Notes: a model not told the origin generated them from the letters alone. A stretch of DNA of 8,842 nucleotides from SZUA-521 sp041738285 (GCA_041738285.1 JBGSQB010000169.1:1-8842), one strand, 5' to 3'. Shown: positions 1-7,036, counted from the first letter of the stretch. A program made the numbers and translations.

Positions 1-279
1 CGCCTCGTTCGTGTCGGGCAGATCACCGGACTGGGGCAGCGCCTCCGCTGCGCCGCGTCCCGCCGGCACGGTCGACCGCTTGAGTGCAAGCAGCTCCCGC
101 GCGACCCGATCGGTATCGGCCAGTGGTGCGTTGCCGTACACCGTGGTCACGGCGCGCAAGTTGATCGCGTCCATGTTCAGCGCTTCGACGATGACGAAGC
201 CGTCGTCGATGTCGCGGGGGCGGCCTTCGTGAATGACGCCGAGCGCGACGTCCGTGTCGATGATGAGGCCGAGGGTCAT
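1..279 (-). CDS. Nucleoside hydrolase (IUNH family), N-terminal 93 residues, cut by window edge
   Basis: Reading leftward from ATG at 279-277, the frame stays open to the window edge and gives 93 residues. It begins with the calcium-binding aspartate region of inosine-uridine-preferring nucleoside hydrolases: IDTD at residues 7-10 and DIDDG at 23-27, followed by VTTVYGNAPL (about 49-58), which matches the family pattern VTTVxGN, and an RVARELL helix. Enzymes of this family cleave the N-glycosidic bond of nucleosides to a free base and ribose. Between the two aspartate clusters lie 14 residues (VALGVIHEGRPRDI) instead of the usual three, an insertion that probably marks a subfamily. The start codon overlaps the stop of the upstream kinase gene (ATGA), which suggests translational coupling. 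The family call is firm; the substrate (inosine, uridine, methylthioadenosine or other) cannot be told from this fragment. The C-terminal two thirds, including the active-site histidine region, are outside the window. Confidence 0.85.
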   Translation of the reverse strand, partial: MTLGLIIDTDVALGVIHEGRPRDIDDGFVIVEALNMDAINLRAVTTVYGNAPLADTDRVARELLALKRSTVPAGRGAAEALPQSGDLPDTNEA

Positions 280-1271
280 GACAGATTCATCACCTGTGAT
301 CTTGCTGTGTCGATCAGCTGCCGCTTCTGCTCGAGGTTCGCGGTCAGTGGCAGCTGAGCGACGCCGAGCAGTCTTCGCATCACTTCGACGCCAGCGAAGG
401 CGCGCGCCAGCGGCATCGAAAAGCCGCGCGGCGTTGAGTAGTGCGCCAGTGCGTTCGCGCGATCGACTCCGGCAAACATGAGGTGCGCCGCGAACACGCC
501 GACATCGAACTCGGGTGCGCCGACGAAGGTGAATTCCGGGTCGATGATGCGCACATCATCTCCCACTCGCAGCCATGAGCCGGGATAGAAGTCACCGTGC
601 AGCAAGGCGTTGGATGAGGGCGCCTGCTTTACACCGAGATAGATTTCGCCAAGCCGTTCGATGCCGGTGGTGAGCGCCGCGTCTGCCGTGACATCGGCGG
701 CGACCTTCGCAAGCCCTGGGGTGGTGGCGTCGAGATCGAGTCCGTTGTCGGCCGCGAACGGAATCTGAAAGATGTGCGCATGGTTGAGTTCGCGCATAGC
801 ACCGTTGGCGAATTTCTCGGCGCTGCGCACGGGCATCGCGTGCAGTGCGGACAGCCACGACAGCAGTGTGGGGATGTGCGGGATCAACGTGTCGCCGCCG
901 CGCTGATACACGTGAGTGAAGTCCGCCGCCATGCCGAGATCTTCCAGCGCGAGCAGTCGATTGTCGGCATCGAAGCCGATCACCTTCGGCAAGCGACTCG
1001 CGATTGCAGCGTCGGATGCGGTCGCCGTGTAGAAGGCGGCTTCCACAGCGATGCGCTCAGCCGGCGCCGGAATATGCGGATACTTGGCAACGAACGGCAC
1101 GGACTGCTTGAGGATCAGCGATCGATTGCCGAGCTGCGCACGCAGGGTACGGTTCATGTTGCCTTCGCCGGCCGTGCCAAGTGCGGTGATGCGTTCACCC
1201 TGTGGAATCCAACCGAGCGCGCGCAGCCGCGCCTCGACGGCGCGCGCGTTGCCTGCGATCAGGTCCAGCAT
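276..1271 (-). CDS. Methylthioribose-kinase-like phosphotransferase (APH/choline kinase fold)
   Basis: A 331-residue protein with the aminoglycoside phosphotransferase fold. Visible motifs in order: nucleotide loop GEGNMN (35-40), the ATP-binding lysine in LILKQS (K55), the pairing glutamate in the following helix (about E77), hinge LALEDLG (107-113), catalytic loop HGDFYPGSW (225-233, catalytic D227) and the metal-binding IDPEF (243-247) followed by GAPEFDVG. The forms GEGNxN, LKQ..P and HGD..xGS..IDPEF.F.G are closer to 5-methylthioribose kinase (MtnK) than to antibiotic kinases, so the likely reaction is ATP-dependent phosphorylation of a ribose-type sugar in the cytoplasm. It is somewhat shorter than classical MtnK (about 400 residues). 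Its ATG lies 5 nt after the cyclase stop with no clear Shine-Dalgarno, so reinitiation is likely, and its stop overlaps the nucleoside hydrolase start. Exact substrate is inferred; a choline-, homoserine- or other small-molecule kinase remains possible. Confidence 0.75.
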   Translation of the reverse strand: MLDLIAGNARAVEARLRALGWIPQGERITALGTAGEGNMNRTLRAQLGNRSLILKQSVPFVAKYPHIPAPAERIAVEAAFYTATASDAAIASRLPKVIGFDADNRLLALEDLGMAADFTHVYQRGGDTLIPHIPTLLSWLSALHAMPVRSAEKFANGAMRELNHAHIFQIPFAADNGLDLDATTPGLAKVAADVTADAALTTGIERLGEIYLGVKQAPSSNALLHGDFYPGSWLRVGDDVRIIDPEFTFVGAPEFDVGVFAAHLMFAGVDRANALAHYSTPRGFSMPLARAFAGVEVMRRLLGVAQLPLTANLEQKRQLIDTARSQVMNLS

Positions 1272-1276
1272 CGGTG

Positions 1277-2206
1277 CTAGCGAATGGCCACCGGATTGAT
1301 CACGGCCTGCACGGACCCGGCAAAGCGTGGCTGGCCGAGCACGAACAGGAACTCATACGCAGAGTCTGCGGCGAGCGCGCGCGTGTCCATGTTCTCGAGG
1401 ATGTACACACCGTGCTTGGCGAGCAGTTCGACGTGCACGGGGAAGGCCTGGGCAGGATCTTCATGGGGCAGCGCTTCCACTGCCCAGGTATCGGATCCGA
1501 TGGCGACCACACCCAGCCCAGCCAGGTAGCGCGCACCGTCCACGCCCAATCCGGGTTCACCCGCCATGAAGCGGGCGTTATCGACGCCGACCAGGTTCTG
1601 CCAGCCGGTGTGAAACAGCACCACGTCACCCTTCTCGATCTTGACCTTCTGCGCCTTGGCAGCGGCTTCGATGTCCTTGCGATTGAACGCGGTCCCCTCC
1701 TTCACCATCGGCGTGTTCAGATGGCGCGCCATGTCGATCAGTACCCCCCGGCCAACCATCGGCGGTAGGGCATCGACATTGAGTTTGGTGAGGCCGGTGG
1801 TTGCCACGAAATCCTGGGCGCGCAGGCCGTTGTAGTAGCGGTGCTCCGTGCCGAGGTGGCCGAGACCGTCGAGCTGACTCCCGATGCCCACCCACGTATA
1901 CAGGATGTCATCGTTGTACGTGGCGTGGTTGGTGCCAAGCTGGGTGCCCGTGCCATCGGGTGGCTGGATGATGGTGATCGCAAACTTGCGTGGCGGATAG
2001 GCGGGCGAGTCGGTCCCTGTGACGACGCCGAGCGCGTAGGTCTTGCCGGTCTTCACGAGGCGCGCGGCCTTCACCACCTGTTCGGCTGAGAGGTTGTTGA
2101 TCGCGCCGAGCGTATCGTCGGCGCCGTACTTCGAGGGGTACCAGTCGGCGGCGAAAACCGTGGTCGCGAATGTCAGCAGTGCAATCGAGGCGACTGTGAA
2201 TTTCAT
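1277..2206 (-). CDS. Secreted cyclase-family (KynB-like) metal hydrolase
   Basis: I place the start at ATG 2206-2204, giving 309 residues, because it begins with a clean signal peptide (MKFTVASIALLTFATTVFA, predicted cleavage before ADWYP); the open frame extends further upstream but would run into mpl. The mature part matches the cyclase/kynurenine formamidase-like superfamily: DTLGAINNLS (31-40), the metal-site region SQLDGLGHLG (110-119, with D113 and H117), YNG (125-127), GRGVLIDMA (152-160), KGDVVLFHTGW (192-202), and a C-terminal VHVELLAKHGVYILENMD (257-274, with H258 and E271). These proteins are Mn/Zn-dependent hydrolases acting on amides, lactones or cyclic substrates. The substrate here is unknown, and the signal peptide places it in the periplasm, unlike cytosolic KynB. 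It follows mpl by 31 nt, with only weak Shine-Dalgarno potential, and precedes the kinase gene by 5 nt, so it is the middle gene of the operon. Confidence 0.85.
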   Translation of the reverse strand: MKFTVASIALLTFATTVFAADWYPSKYGADDTLGAINNLSAEQVVKAARLVKTGKTYALGVVTGTDSPAYPPRKFAITIIQPPDGTGTQLGTNHATYNDDILYTWVGIGSQLDGLGHLGTEHRYYNGLRAQDFVATTGLTKLNVDALPPMVGRGVLIDMARHLNTPMVKEGTAFNRKDIEAAAKAQKVKIEKGDVVLFHTGWQNLVGVDNARFMAGEPGLGVDGARYLAGLGVVAIGSDTWAVEALPHEDPAQAFPVHVELLAKHGVYILENMDTRALAADSAYEFLFVLGQPRFAGSVQAVINPVAIR

Positions 2207-2237
2207 GGATACGTCCAATGCCAGTGGAGTGAGGAGT

Positions 2238-3665
2238 CTATCCGTTCGCGCCATTGAGCGCCTTGGCGAGGCGACCGTGGATGCCACCAAAGCCGCCATT
2301 GCTCATGATCACGATGTGGCGGGTGTGTTTCGGCGTCGGCAACTGCGCCAAGGTAGCGATCAAGTGATCGAGGTCATCGTCCAGATGGGCGGGGATCACG
2401 CTGTCGTGGAGAATCTCGGTCAGATCCCACTTGATGTTCTCGCCGCGGAACCAGTACACGGTATCGGCGGCGGCACAGCAGGTGTTGAGTTCACTACGCA
2501 AGGTGCCGAGCGACATCGTGTGCGAACGCGGCTCGATCACAGCGATGATCTCATCTGCTCCGACCTTGTTGCGCAGCCCCTGCAAGGTGGAGCGAATCGC
2601 CGTGGGGTGATGGGCAAAGTCATCGTACAGCTTGACGTTATCGATCGTTGCAAACAGGTCCATGCGGCGGGTGACACCGCCGAAGCGGCACAGCGCTTCG
2701 ATGGCGACTTCGGGTTGGACGCCGGCATGGCGTGCGGCAGCGATGGCGTCGAGTGCGTTAGTGACATTGTGCTCACCGAGCAGATTCCACTGCACGGTGC
2801 CCAGCGTCTTTTGATTCAGCTGCACCTCGAACGATGAGCCATCGCTGGCGCTGTCGTGCGCGCGCCAGACGTCGCCGGTATCCATCTTCAGCGGTGCCGG
2901 CTTTCGTTGGCGCTTGTTGCCGGCGCGCACGCGTGCGACTTTCGACCAGCAGCCCATGCGCAGCACGGCTTCCACGGCGTCGTCGTGTTCAGGCGCAATG
3001 ATGAGGCCATCATCGGGAACGGTGCGCAGCAAGTGGTGAAACTGCGTCTGAATTGCGGCGAGGTCGGGAAAGATGTCGGCGTGATCGTATTCGAGGTTGT
3101 TGATCACGAGCGTGCGTGGCCGATAGTGAACGAACTTCGAGCGCCGATCGAAGTACGAGGTGTCGTATTCGTCGGCTTCGATGACGAAGAACGGCGTCGA
3201 TCCGAGTCGTGCCGATCGCGGAAAATCCTTGGGCACTCCGCCGATCAGATAACCCGGATCGAGGCCAGCCTGATCGAGAATGAATGCCAGCATGCTGGCG
3301 GTGGTGGTCTTGCCGTGGGTGCCGGCGACGCCGAGCACGAAACGGCCCGGCAGAATTGCGCGGCCGAGCCACTCGGCGCCCGATGTATAAGGAATACCTG
3401 ATCGCAGTACCGCCTCGACGCCCGGGTGACCGCGGGGAAGCCCTGCGTTGCCGACGATGATGAGGTCCGGCGCGGGTTTCAGATGCGCCTCATCGAATCC
3501 TTCGAAACAGTGGATGCCCGCGTCGGCAAGCTGCGTGCTCATCGGCGGATACATCGCCTTGTCGGATCCGGTTACGGTGTAGCCGGCTTCTCGGGCGAGC
3601 ATGGCGATGCTCCCCATCAGTGTCCCACCAATACCGAGTATGTACAGATGCTGCGACGTACTCAT
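2238..3665 (-). CDS. mpl: UDP-N-acetylmuramate:L-alanyl-gamma-D-glutamyl-meso-diaminopimelate ligase
   Basis: A 475-residue Mur ligase that attaches the recycled murein tripeptide (L-Ala-D-Glu-meso-Dap) to UDP-MurNAc with ATP in the cytoplasm, short-cutting de novo peptidoglycan synthesis. Evidence: N-terminal Rossmann segment HLYILGIGGTLMGSIAMLA (6-24), ATP loop GTHGKTTTA (115-123), the EADEYDTSYFDRRSKF block (163-178), NNLEYDHADIF (189-199), DDFAHHPTA (348-356), EPRSHTM (378-384) and the Mpl-specific ending MSNGGFGGIH (454-463). The EADEYDT and NGGFGGIH signatures and the IGGTLMG rather than MurC-type start separate it from MurC. Length is slightly above the usual ~455-460. The start at 3665-3663 is chosen because it begins right at the Rossmann strand and its ATG overlaps the stop of the upstream membrane-protein gene (ATGA); the 45 extra upstream codons lie inside that gene and are rejected. 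Confidence 0.96.
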   Translation of the reverse strand: MSTSQHLYILGIGGTLMGSIAMLAREAGYTVTGSDKAMYPPMSTQLADAGIHCFEGFDEAHLKPAPDLIIVGNAGLPRGHPGVEAVLRSGIPYTSGAEWLGRAILPGRFVLGVAGTHGKTTTASMLAFILDQAGLDPGYLIGGVPKDFPRSARLGSTPFFVIEADEYDTSYFDRRSKFVHYRPRTLVINNLEYDHADIFPDLAAIQTQFHHLLRTVPDDGLIIAPEHDDAVEAVLRMGCWSKVARVRAGNKRQRKPAPLKMDTGDVWRAHDSASDGSSFEVQLNQKTLGTVQWNLLGEHNVTNALDAIAAARHAGVQPEVAIEALCRFGGVTRRMDLFATIDNVKLYDDFAHHPTAIRSTLQGLRNKVGADEIIAVIEPRSHTMSLGTLRSELNTCCAAADTVYWFRGENIKWDLTEILHDSVIPAHLDDDLDHLIATLAQLPTPKHTRHIVIMSNGGFGGIHGRLAKALNGANG

Positions 3666-4177
3666 TGAGCGACCGGGCCGACCGCGACCGACGAGAACAT
3701 GAAGCCGAGGAGCGCGGTGCTGAACGCGAGCAGGATGCCGATGGCGACGGAGACTTCCATCGCGCGGTGCAGGATGAAGCCGTTCACGGCGATCGACCAC
3801 AAACCGATCAACGCGGCGATCCCCGTCGCCATGCTCGACACACCGAGGCCGCCGGTGAGCGGTATCAGAATGCCCACCAGTGCCGTCAACAAGAGGTCAC
3901 ATCCGAACATGGCGGTGATGGTGGCCGGAAACCTGCGATCGAAGCCGCGGATGTAGAGCGCGCCGAAAACGACGGCAGAGAGCGTCGCCATGGTGACCAG
4001 AAGCGACGTAGCCAGCGCGGTGGGCGACAGCAGTGCGCCGACGTGGTTCGACACGACGTAGCTCACCAGCAAGTTCGCGACTGCGACCGAGCCAACGAAC
4101 CATGGCTGCGTGGGAACCAGTTCCGGCCCGCGGCGCAGCAGCGCGATGTTGAGGAAGACGATGAACAGCAAACGCAT
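3662..4177 (-). CDS. Multipass inner-membrane protein of unknown function
   Basis: A 171-residue, strongly hydrophobic protein that I do not recognise by function. Likely membrane segments are near residues 27-43, 53-76, 88-108, 114-134 and 141-163, with a shorter hydrophobic stretch at 2-14 next to the positively charged RRGPELVP (15-22). There is one cysteine (C93) and no obvious catalytic motif, metal site or signal peptide. An in-frame stop codon directly precedes the ATG at 4177-4175, so no longer start exists; I see no convincing Shine-Dalgarno, so the mRNA may be leaderless or weakly translated. The gene is first in the leftward operon and overlaps mpl by 4 nt (ATGA), so the two are probably translated together. 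A link to cell-wall recycling is suggested only by that position. It is real rather than a shadow: its composition is typical of membrane proteins and it fits tightly between the divergent promoter region and mpl. Confidence 0.75.
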   Translation of the reverse strand: MRLLFIVFLNIALLRRGPELVPTQPWFVGSVAVANLLVSYVVSNHVGALLSPTALATSLLVTMATLSAVVFGALYIRGFDRRFPATITAMFGCDLLLTALVGILIPLTGGLGVSSMATGIAALIGLWSIAVNGFILHRAMEVSVAIGILLAFSTALLGFMFSSVAVGPVAQ

Positions 4178-4266
4178 TCACAAAATGGCCACGGGGGAAT
4201 GAAGGCATTGTGGCACAAAACCCCTTACCATGGCCGCCGCTCGAGACTCGAACAGGTAGTGAAATC
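4178..4266. promoter_or_regulatory. Divergent intergenic region between the mpl operon and the phosphofructokinase gene
   Basis: These 89 nt separate two genes that point away from each other, so both promoters should lie here or just inside the flanking coding ends. By eye I find no convincing -35/-10 pair on either strand; a weak -10-like CACAAT faces left around 4207-4212, and TACCAT faces right at 4226-4231, each without a good -35 box. No clear inverted repeat that would mark an operator was seen. The assignment as promoter region rests on gene orientation, not on recognised boxes. Confidence 0.5.
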
Positions 4267-5523
4267 ATGGTGAAGCGCAACGCGTTCTATGCCCAATCTG
4301 GTGGCGTTACTGCGGTCATCAATGCGAGCGCATGCGGGGTCATCGAGACGGCGCGCAGCCATCGCCGCCAGATCGGTAAGGTGCTCGCCGGCAATAACGG
4401 CATCCTTGGCGCCCTGCGTGAAGAACTCATCGATACGAGCAGAGAAAGCGCTGCGACCATCGCGGCGCTGCGCCACACGCCGAGCGGCGCGTTCGGATCA
4501 TGCCGCCACAAGCTGAAATCCATGGAAGTCGATCCGCGGGAATACGAGCGCTTGATCGCGGTGTTCAAGGCCCACGACATCGGCTACTTCTTCTACAACG
4601 GCGGTGGCGATTCCCAGGACACTGCCCACAAGGTGTCCATCGCCGGCGCCCAGCTCGGTTACCCGGTGACCTGTGTCGGCATTCCGAAGACCGTCGACAA
4701 CGATCTGCCGTTCACCGACACCTGCCCCGGCTTCGGTTCGGTCGCCAAGTACGTCGCGGTATCGGTGCGCGAAGCCGCGCTCGATGTGGCGAGCATGTGC
4801 GAGTCATCGACCAAGGTCTTCATCATGGAGGTCATGGGTCGCCACGCAGGCTGGATTGCTGCCGCTGGAGGCCTTGCGCAGGTTGAGGGCAAGGGCCCAC
4901 CGCACATCATTCTGTTTCCCGAAATTGCCTTCGATCGGGACAGGTTCCTCGCCAAGGTGAAGTCGAGTGTCGCCCGCGATGGCTACTGCGTGGTCGTCGT
5001 GTCCGAAGGCACTCACTACGCGGATGGGCGGTTTCTCGCCGACGCGGGCACCACGGACGCGTTCGGTCACACCCAGCTCGGCGGCGTCGCGCCGACCCTC
5101 GCGGCCATGGTCCGCGAAGGCCTCGGCTACAAATATCATTGGGCCGTAGCCGACTATCTGCAGCGCGCGGCGCGCCATATCGCATCCGCAACCGATGTCG
5201 CGCAGGCGTATGCCGTCGGCAAAGCGGCCGTGGAGTTCGCGGTGGCGGGTAAGAGCGGCGTGATGCCCACCATCGTTCGCAAGCGCAGCCGCCCCTACAA
5301 ATGGGAGATCGGCAGCGCGCCGCTGTCCAAAATCGCCAACGTCGAACGGACGCTGCCGCGAAACTTCATCAGCAAGGATGGCTTCGGCATCACCGCCAAG
5401 GCACGTGAGTACCTCGAGCCACTGATCGCAGGCGAGGACTATCCGCCCTACAAGAACGGTGTGCCGCAGTACGCTGTGCTGAAGAAAGTGATGATCAAGA
5501 AAAAACTGCCAGCGTTTACGTAG
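4267..5523 (+). CDS. pfp: Pyrophosphate-dependent 6-phosphofructokinase
   Basis: A 418-residue enzyme that reversibly phosphorylates fructose 6-phosphate to fructose 1,6-bisphosphate using PPi instead of ATP, in the cytoplasm. Visible motifs: AQSGGVTAVINAS (9-21), the phosphoryl-donor loop NGGGDSQDT (111-119), IPKTVDNDLPFTDTCPGFGS (139-158) and MEVMGRHAGWIAA (187-199). D115 sits where ATP-dependent enzymes carry glycine, and K141 in PKTVDND is the second residue that marks PPi use; D144 is the expected catalytic base. The start at ATG 4267 is preferred because it gives MVKRNAFYAQSGG, matching the usual short lead into the SGG motif; a GTG at 4210 would add 19 residues without family features. 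PPi-PFKs are known to act also on sedoheptulose 7-phosphate in some methylotrophs, which cannot be judged here. The gene is monocistronic on the plus strand, converges on the dehydrogenase gene and overlaps its 3' end by 8 bp. Confidence 0.93.
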   Translation: MVKRNAFYAQSGGVTAVINASACGVIETARSHRRQIGKVLAGNNGILGALREELIDTSRESAATIAALRHTPSGAFGSCRHKLKSMEVDPREYERLIAVFKAHDIGYFFYNGGGDSQDTAHKVSIAGAQLGYPVTCVGIPKTVDNDLPFTDTCPGFGSVAKYVAVSVREAALDVASMCESSTKVFIMEVMGRHAGWIAAAGGLAQVEGKGPPHIILFPEIAFDRDRFLAKVKSSVARDGYCVVVVSEGTHYADGRFLADAGTTDAFGHTQLGGVAPTLAAMVREGLGYKYHWAVADYLQRAARHIASATDVAQAYAVGKAAVEFAVAGKSGVMPTIVRKRSRPYKWEIGSAPLSKIANVERTLPRNFISKDGFGITAKAREYLEPLIAGEDYPPYKNGVPQYAVLKKVMIKKKLPAFT

Positions 5524-7021
5524 CCGGCACCATGCGTACGATCTGACTGCCGGCCTCGTGCTCGAGCAGCAGATAGACAACGCCTTCGCCGCCGACCTCG
5601 ATGTCGCGCACGCGGGCGAGGTCGTTCAGCAGTACTTCGGTGCGCACGTGGCGCTCGCCGCGAATCTCAACCCGATACAGCGCGGTCGCCTTCAACGTAC
5701 CGACCAGAAACTGGCCCCGCCAGCCGGGAAACGCATCGCCCTCGTAGATGACGAAGCTCGATACCGCGGGTGACGGCGTGAAGTCGACGATGGGCTGCTC
5801 GATGTCGGCGAGATCGAACTCGATGCCGAGCTCATTGCCGTACTCGACCGGCGTGCCGTCGTAGTCGAGACCTTTCGAGTGCAGCGGCCATCCGTAGTTG
5901 CGCCCGGGGCGCAGCACGTTGATCTCATCGCCGCCACGGGGTCCCATCTCCGAACCCCAGAGCAGGTTCGTTGCCGGGTCGAACTCGAGCCCCTGCGGGC
6001 TGCGGTGTCCATAAGTGAAGACACTCGGCATGGCACCGGCGGTCTCCACAAACGGATTGTGCGGCGGAATGCTGCCGTCATCGTTCACTCGGTGGATTTT
6101 TCCGTACGGCGTGCTCAGATCCTGAATCCCCTCGAAGTAGCCGCCCTTGATACCCACACTGAGGAACACATGGCCGGCGCGATCGAATGCAAGCCGTCCA
6201 CCCGCGCCGATGTCGGGCAGGCTGCTGTAGAAGGATTCCGGCACCTGCCAGATGACTTCCTCGTCGGTCCATGCGCCATCTTTGATGTGGCCGCGGATCA
6301 CCCGATTCATGGTTTGCTGGCCACTGCAGTCGGCGCACAGGTGGGTGTGGTGCAGGTAGACCCAGCCGTTGATCGCATAGTCGGGGTGAATGGCGACATC
6401 CAGCAGCCAGCCGAGGCCATAGTTGAGTCCGAGCACCACGGCGCCGGAGTCGGAGGTCGCAGGCGTACCCGTGATGGGCGCAGACTGTGTGCCGTCGGTC
6501 TCTACGATCGACAATCCCTGCTTCTTCTCGGTGACCAGAATGCGGCCGTCGGGTAGTGGCGCGATGGAGAACGGATACGGATCGATGCCGCTCGCCACGG
6601 TCTCGAGGCGGAAGGTCGCCTGCTCAGTGACGATGGGATCCGCGGAGATTTCGAGGGGCTTGGCCATTCTGAAGTCGGTGAAGGTCATGTCCATCCGCCG
6701 TTCTGCGATCAGAAGGGCAAGGCTCGTGATTTCGGTCTGGGAGAGGTTCGCCGACCAGGGCGGCATGCCGGTGGCAGCAAATCCGTTGCCGATGCTCTGT
6801 GCGAGTTCGGCCACCGACTCGCCGTGTTTGAGCGGCGCACCGATCAGCGCAGGGCCTTGAGCTGCGCCCTGCATCGACTCGCCGTGGCAGACGGCGCAGT
6901 TGTCGACATACAGCGGTGTGAATGGGTCCCGATTCAGCAGGAAGTCGATTGCGAACCAACTGCCGACGCCAATCACGACCACGACCACGGCGGTAATCGC
7001 CAGAACGCGCTTCGCTCGCAT
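5516..7021 (-). CDS. Membrane-anchored cytochrome c / PQQ-dependent sugar dehydrogenase fusion
   Basis: A 501-residue two-domain protein. Residues about 5-28 form an uncleaved-looking hydrophobic anchor (VLAITAVVVVVIGVGSWFAI). A class I cytochrome c domain follows: haem site CAVCH (C42, C45, H46) and a likely axial methionine in TGMPPW (M86). From about residue 138 a glucose/sorbosone dehydrogenase beta-propeller begins: PYPFSIAPLPDGRILVTEK (148-166), LLDVAIHPDYAINGWVYL (206-223), GGRLAFDRAGHVFLSVG (274-290), TYGHRSPQGLEFDP (336-349), GSEMGPRGGDEINVLRPG (356-373) and NYGWP (375-379). Such domains oxidise aldose sugars with PQQ; electrons would pass to the attached haem and on to the periplasmic respiratory chain. 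Start ATG 7021-7019 has a GAGG ribosome site six nt upstream. Oddities: a CADC loop (229-232) and loss of the His usually preceding GGR. PQQ use and substrate are inferred from the family. Confidence 0.88.
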   Translation of the reverse strand: MRAKRVLAITAVVVVVIGVGSWFAIDFLLNRDPFTPLYVDNCAVCHGESMQGAAQGPALIGAPLKHGESVAELAQSIGNGFAATGMPPWSANLSQTEITSLALLIAERRMDMTFTDFRMAKPLEISADPIVTEQATFRLETVASGIDPYPFSIAPLPDGRILVTEKKQGLSIVETDGTQSAPITGTPATSDSGAVVLGLNYGLGWLLDVAIHPDYAINGWVYLHHTHLCADCSGQQTMNRVIRGHIKDGAWTDEEVIWQVPESFYSSLPDIGAGGRLAFDRAGHVFLSVGIKGGYFEGIQDLSTPYGKIHRVNDDGSIPPHNPFVETAGAMPSVFTYGHRSPQGLEFDPATNLLWGSEMGPRGGDEINVLRPGRNYGWPLHSKGLDYDGTPVEYGNELGIEFDLADIEQPIVDFTPSPAVSSFVIYEGDAFPGWRGQFLVGTLKATALYRVEIRGERHVRTEVLLNDLARVRDIEVGGEGVVYLLLEHEAGSQIVRMVPAT

Positions 7022-7027
7022 CGGCCG

Positions 7028-7031
7028 CCTC
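7028..7031 (-). promoter_or_regulatory. Shine-Dalgarno (GAGG) for the dehydrogenase gene
   Basis: On the minus strand GAGG lies six nt before the ATG at 7021-7019. It supports this start and sits only about a dozen nt downstream of the REP hairpin, so folding of that hairpin in the mRNA leader could affect access to it. Confidence 0.65.
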
Positions 7032-7036
7032 GAATT

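Noticed and set aside
276..1271. Antibiotic resistance (aminoglycoside) kinase
   Set aside because: The fold is shared, but the GEGNMN and HGDFYPGS...IDPEF motifs and the nucleoside hydrolase partner favour a sugar kinase of the methylthioribose kinase type, and there is no mobile-element context.
2207..2299. 31-codon N-terminal extension of the cyclase-family protein
   Set aside because: It overlaps the mpl 3' end and would bury the signal peptide that begins at the ATG at 2206.
2043..2837. 264-codon plus-strand open frame
   Set aside because: It is antisense to mpl and the cyclase gene, both of which have clear conserved motifs, and has no recognisable domain.
3666..3800. 45-codon N-terminal extension of mpl
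   Set aside because: It lies within the membrane-protein gene in another frame and is Arg/His-rich; the Rossmann strand begins right after the ATG at 3665.
4211..4231. Sigma-54-like promoter with TGGCAC
   Set aside because: The GC of the -12 element is absent at the required distance from GG (CT is found instead), so the match is only partial.
4210..4266. GTG start 19 codons upstream of the phosphofructokinase ATG
   Set aside because: The extra residues (MAQNPLPWPPLETRTGSEI) show no family similarity and would consume most of the divergent promoter region.
4804..5580. 258-codon minus-strand open frame
   Set aside because: It is the reverse-strand shadow of the phosphofructokinase gene and has no family features.
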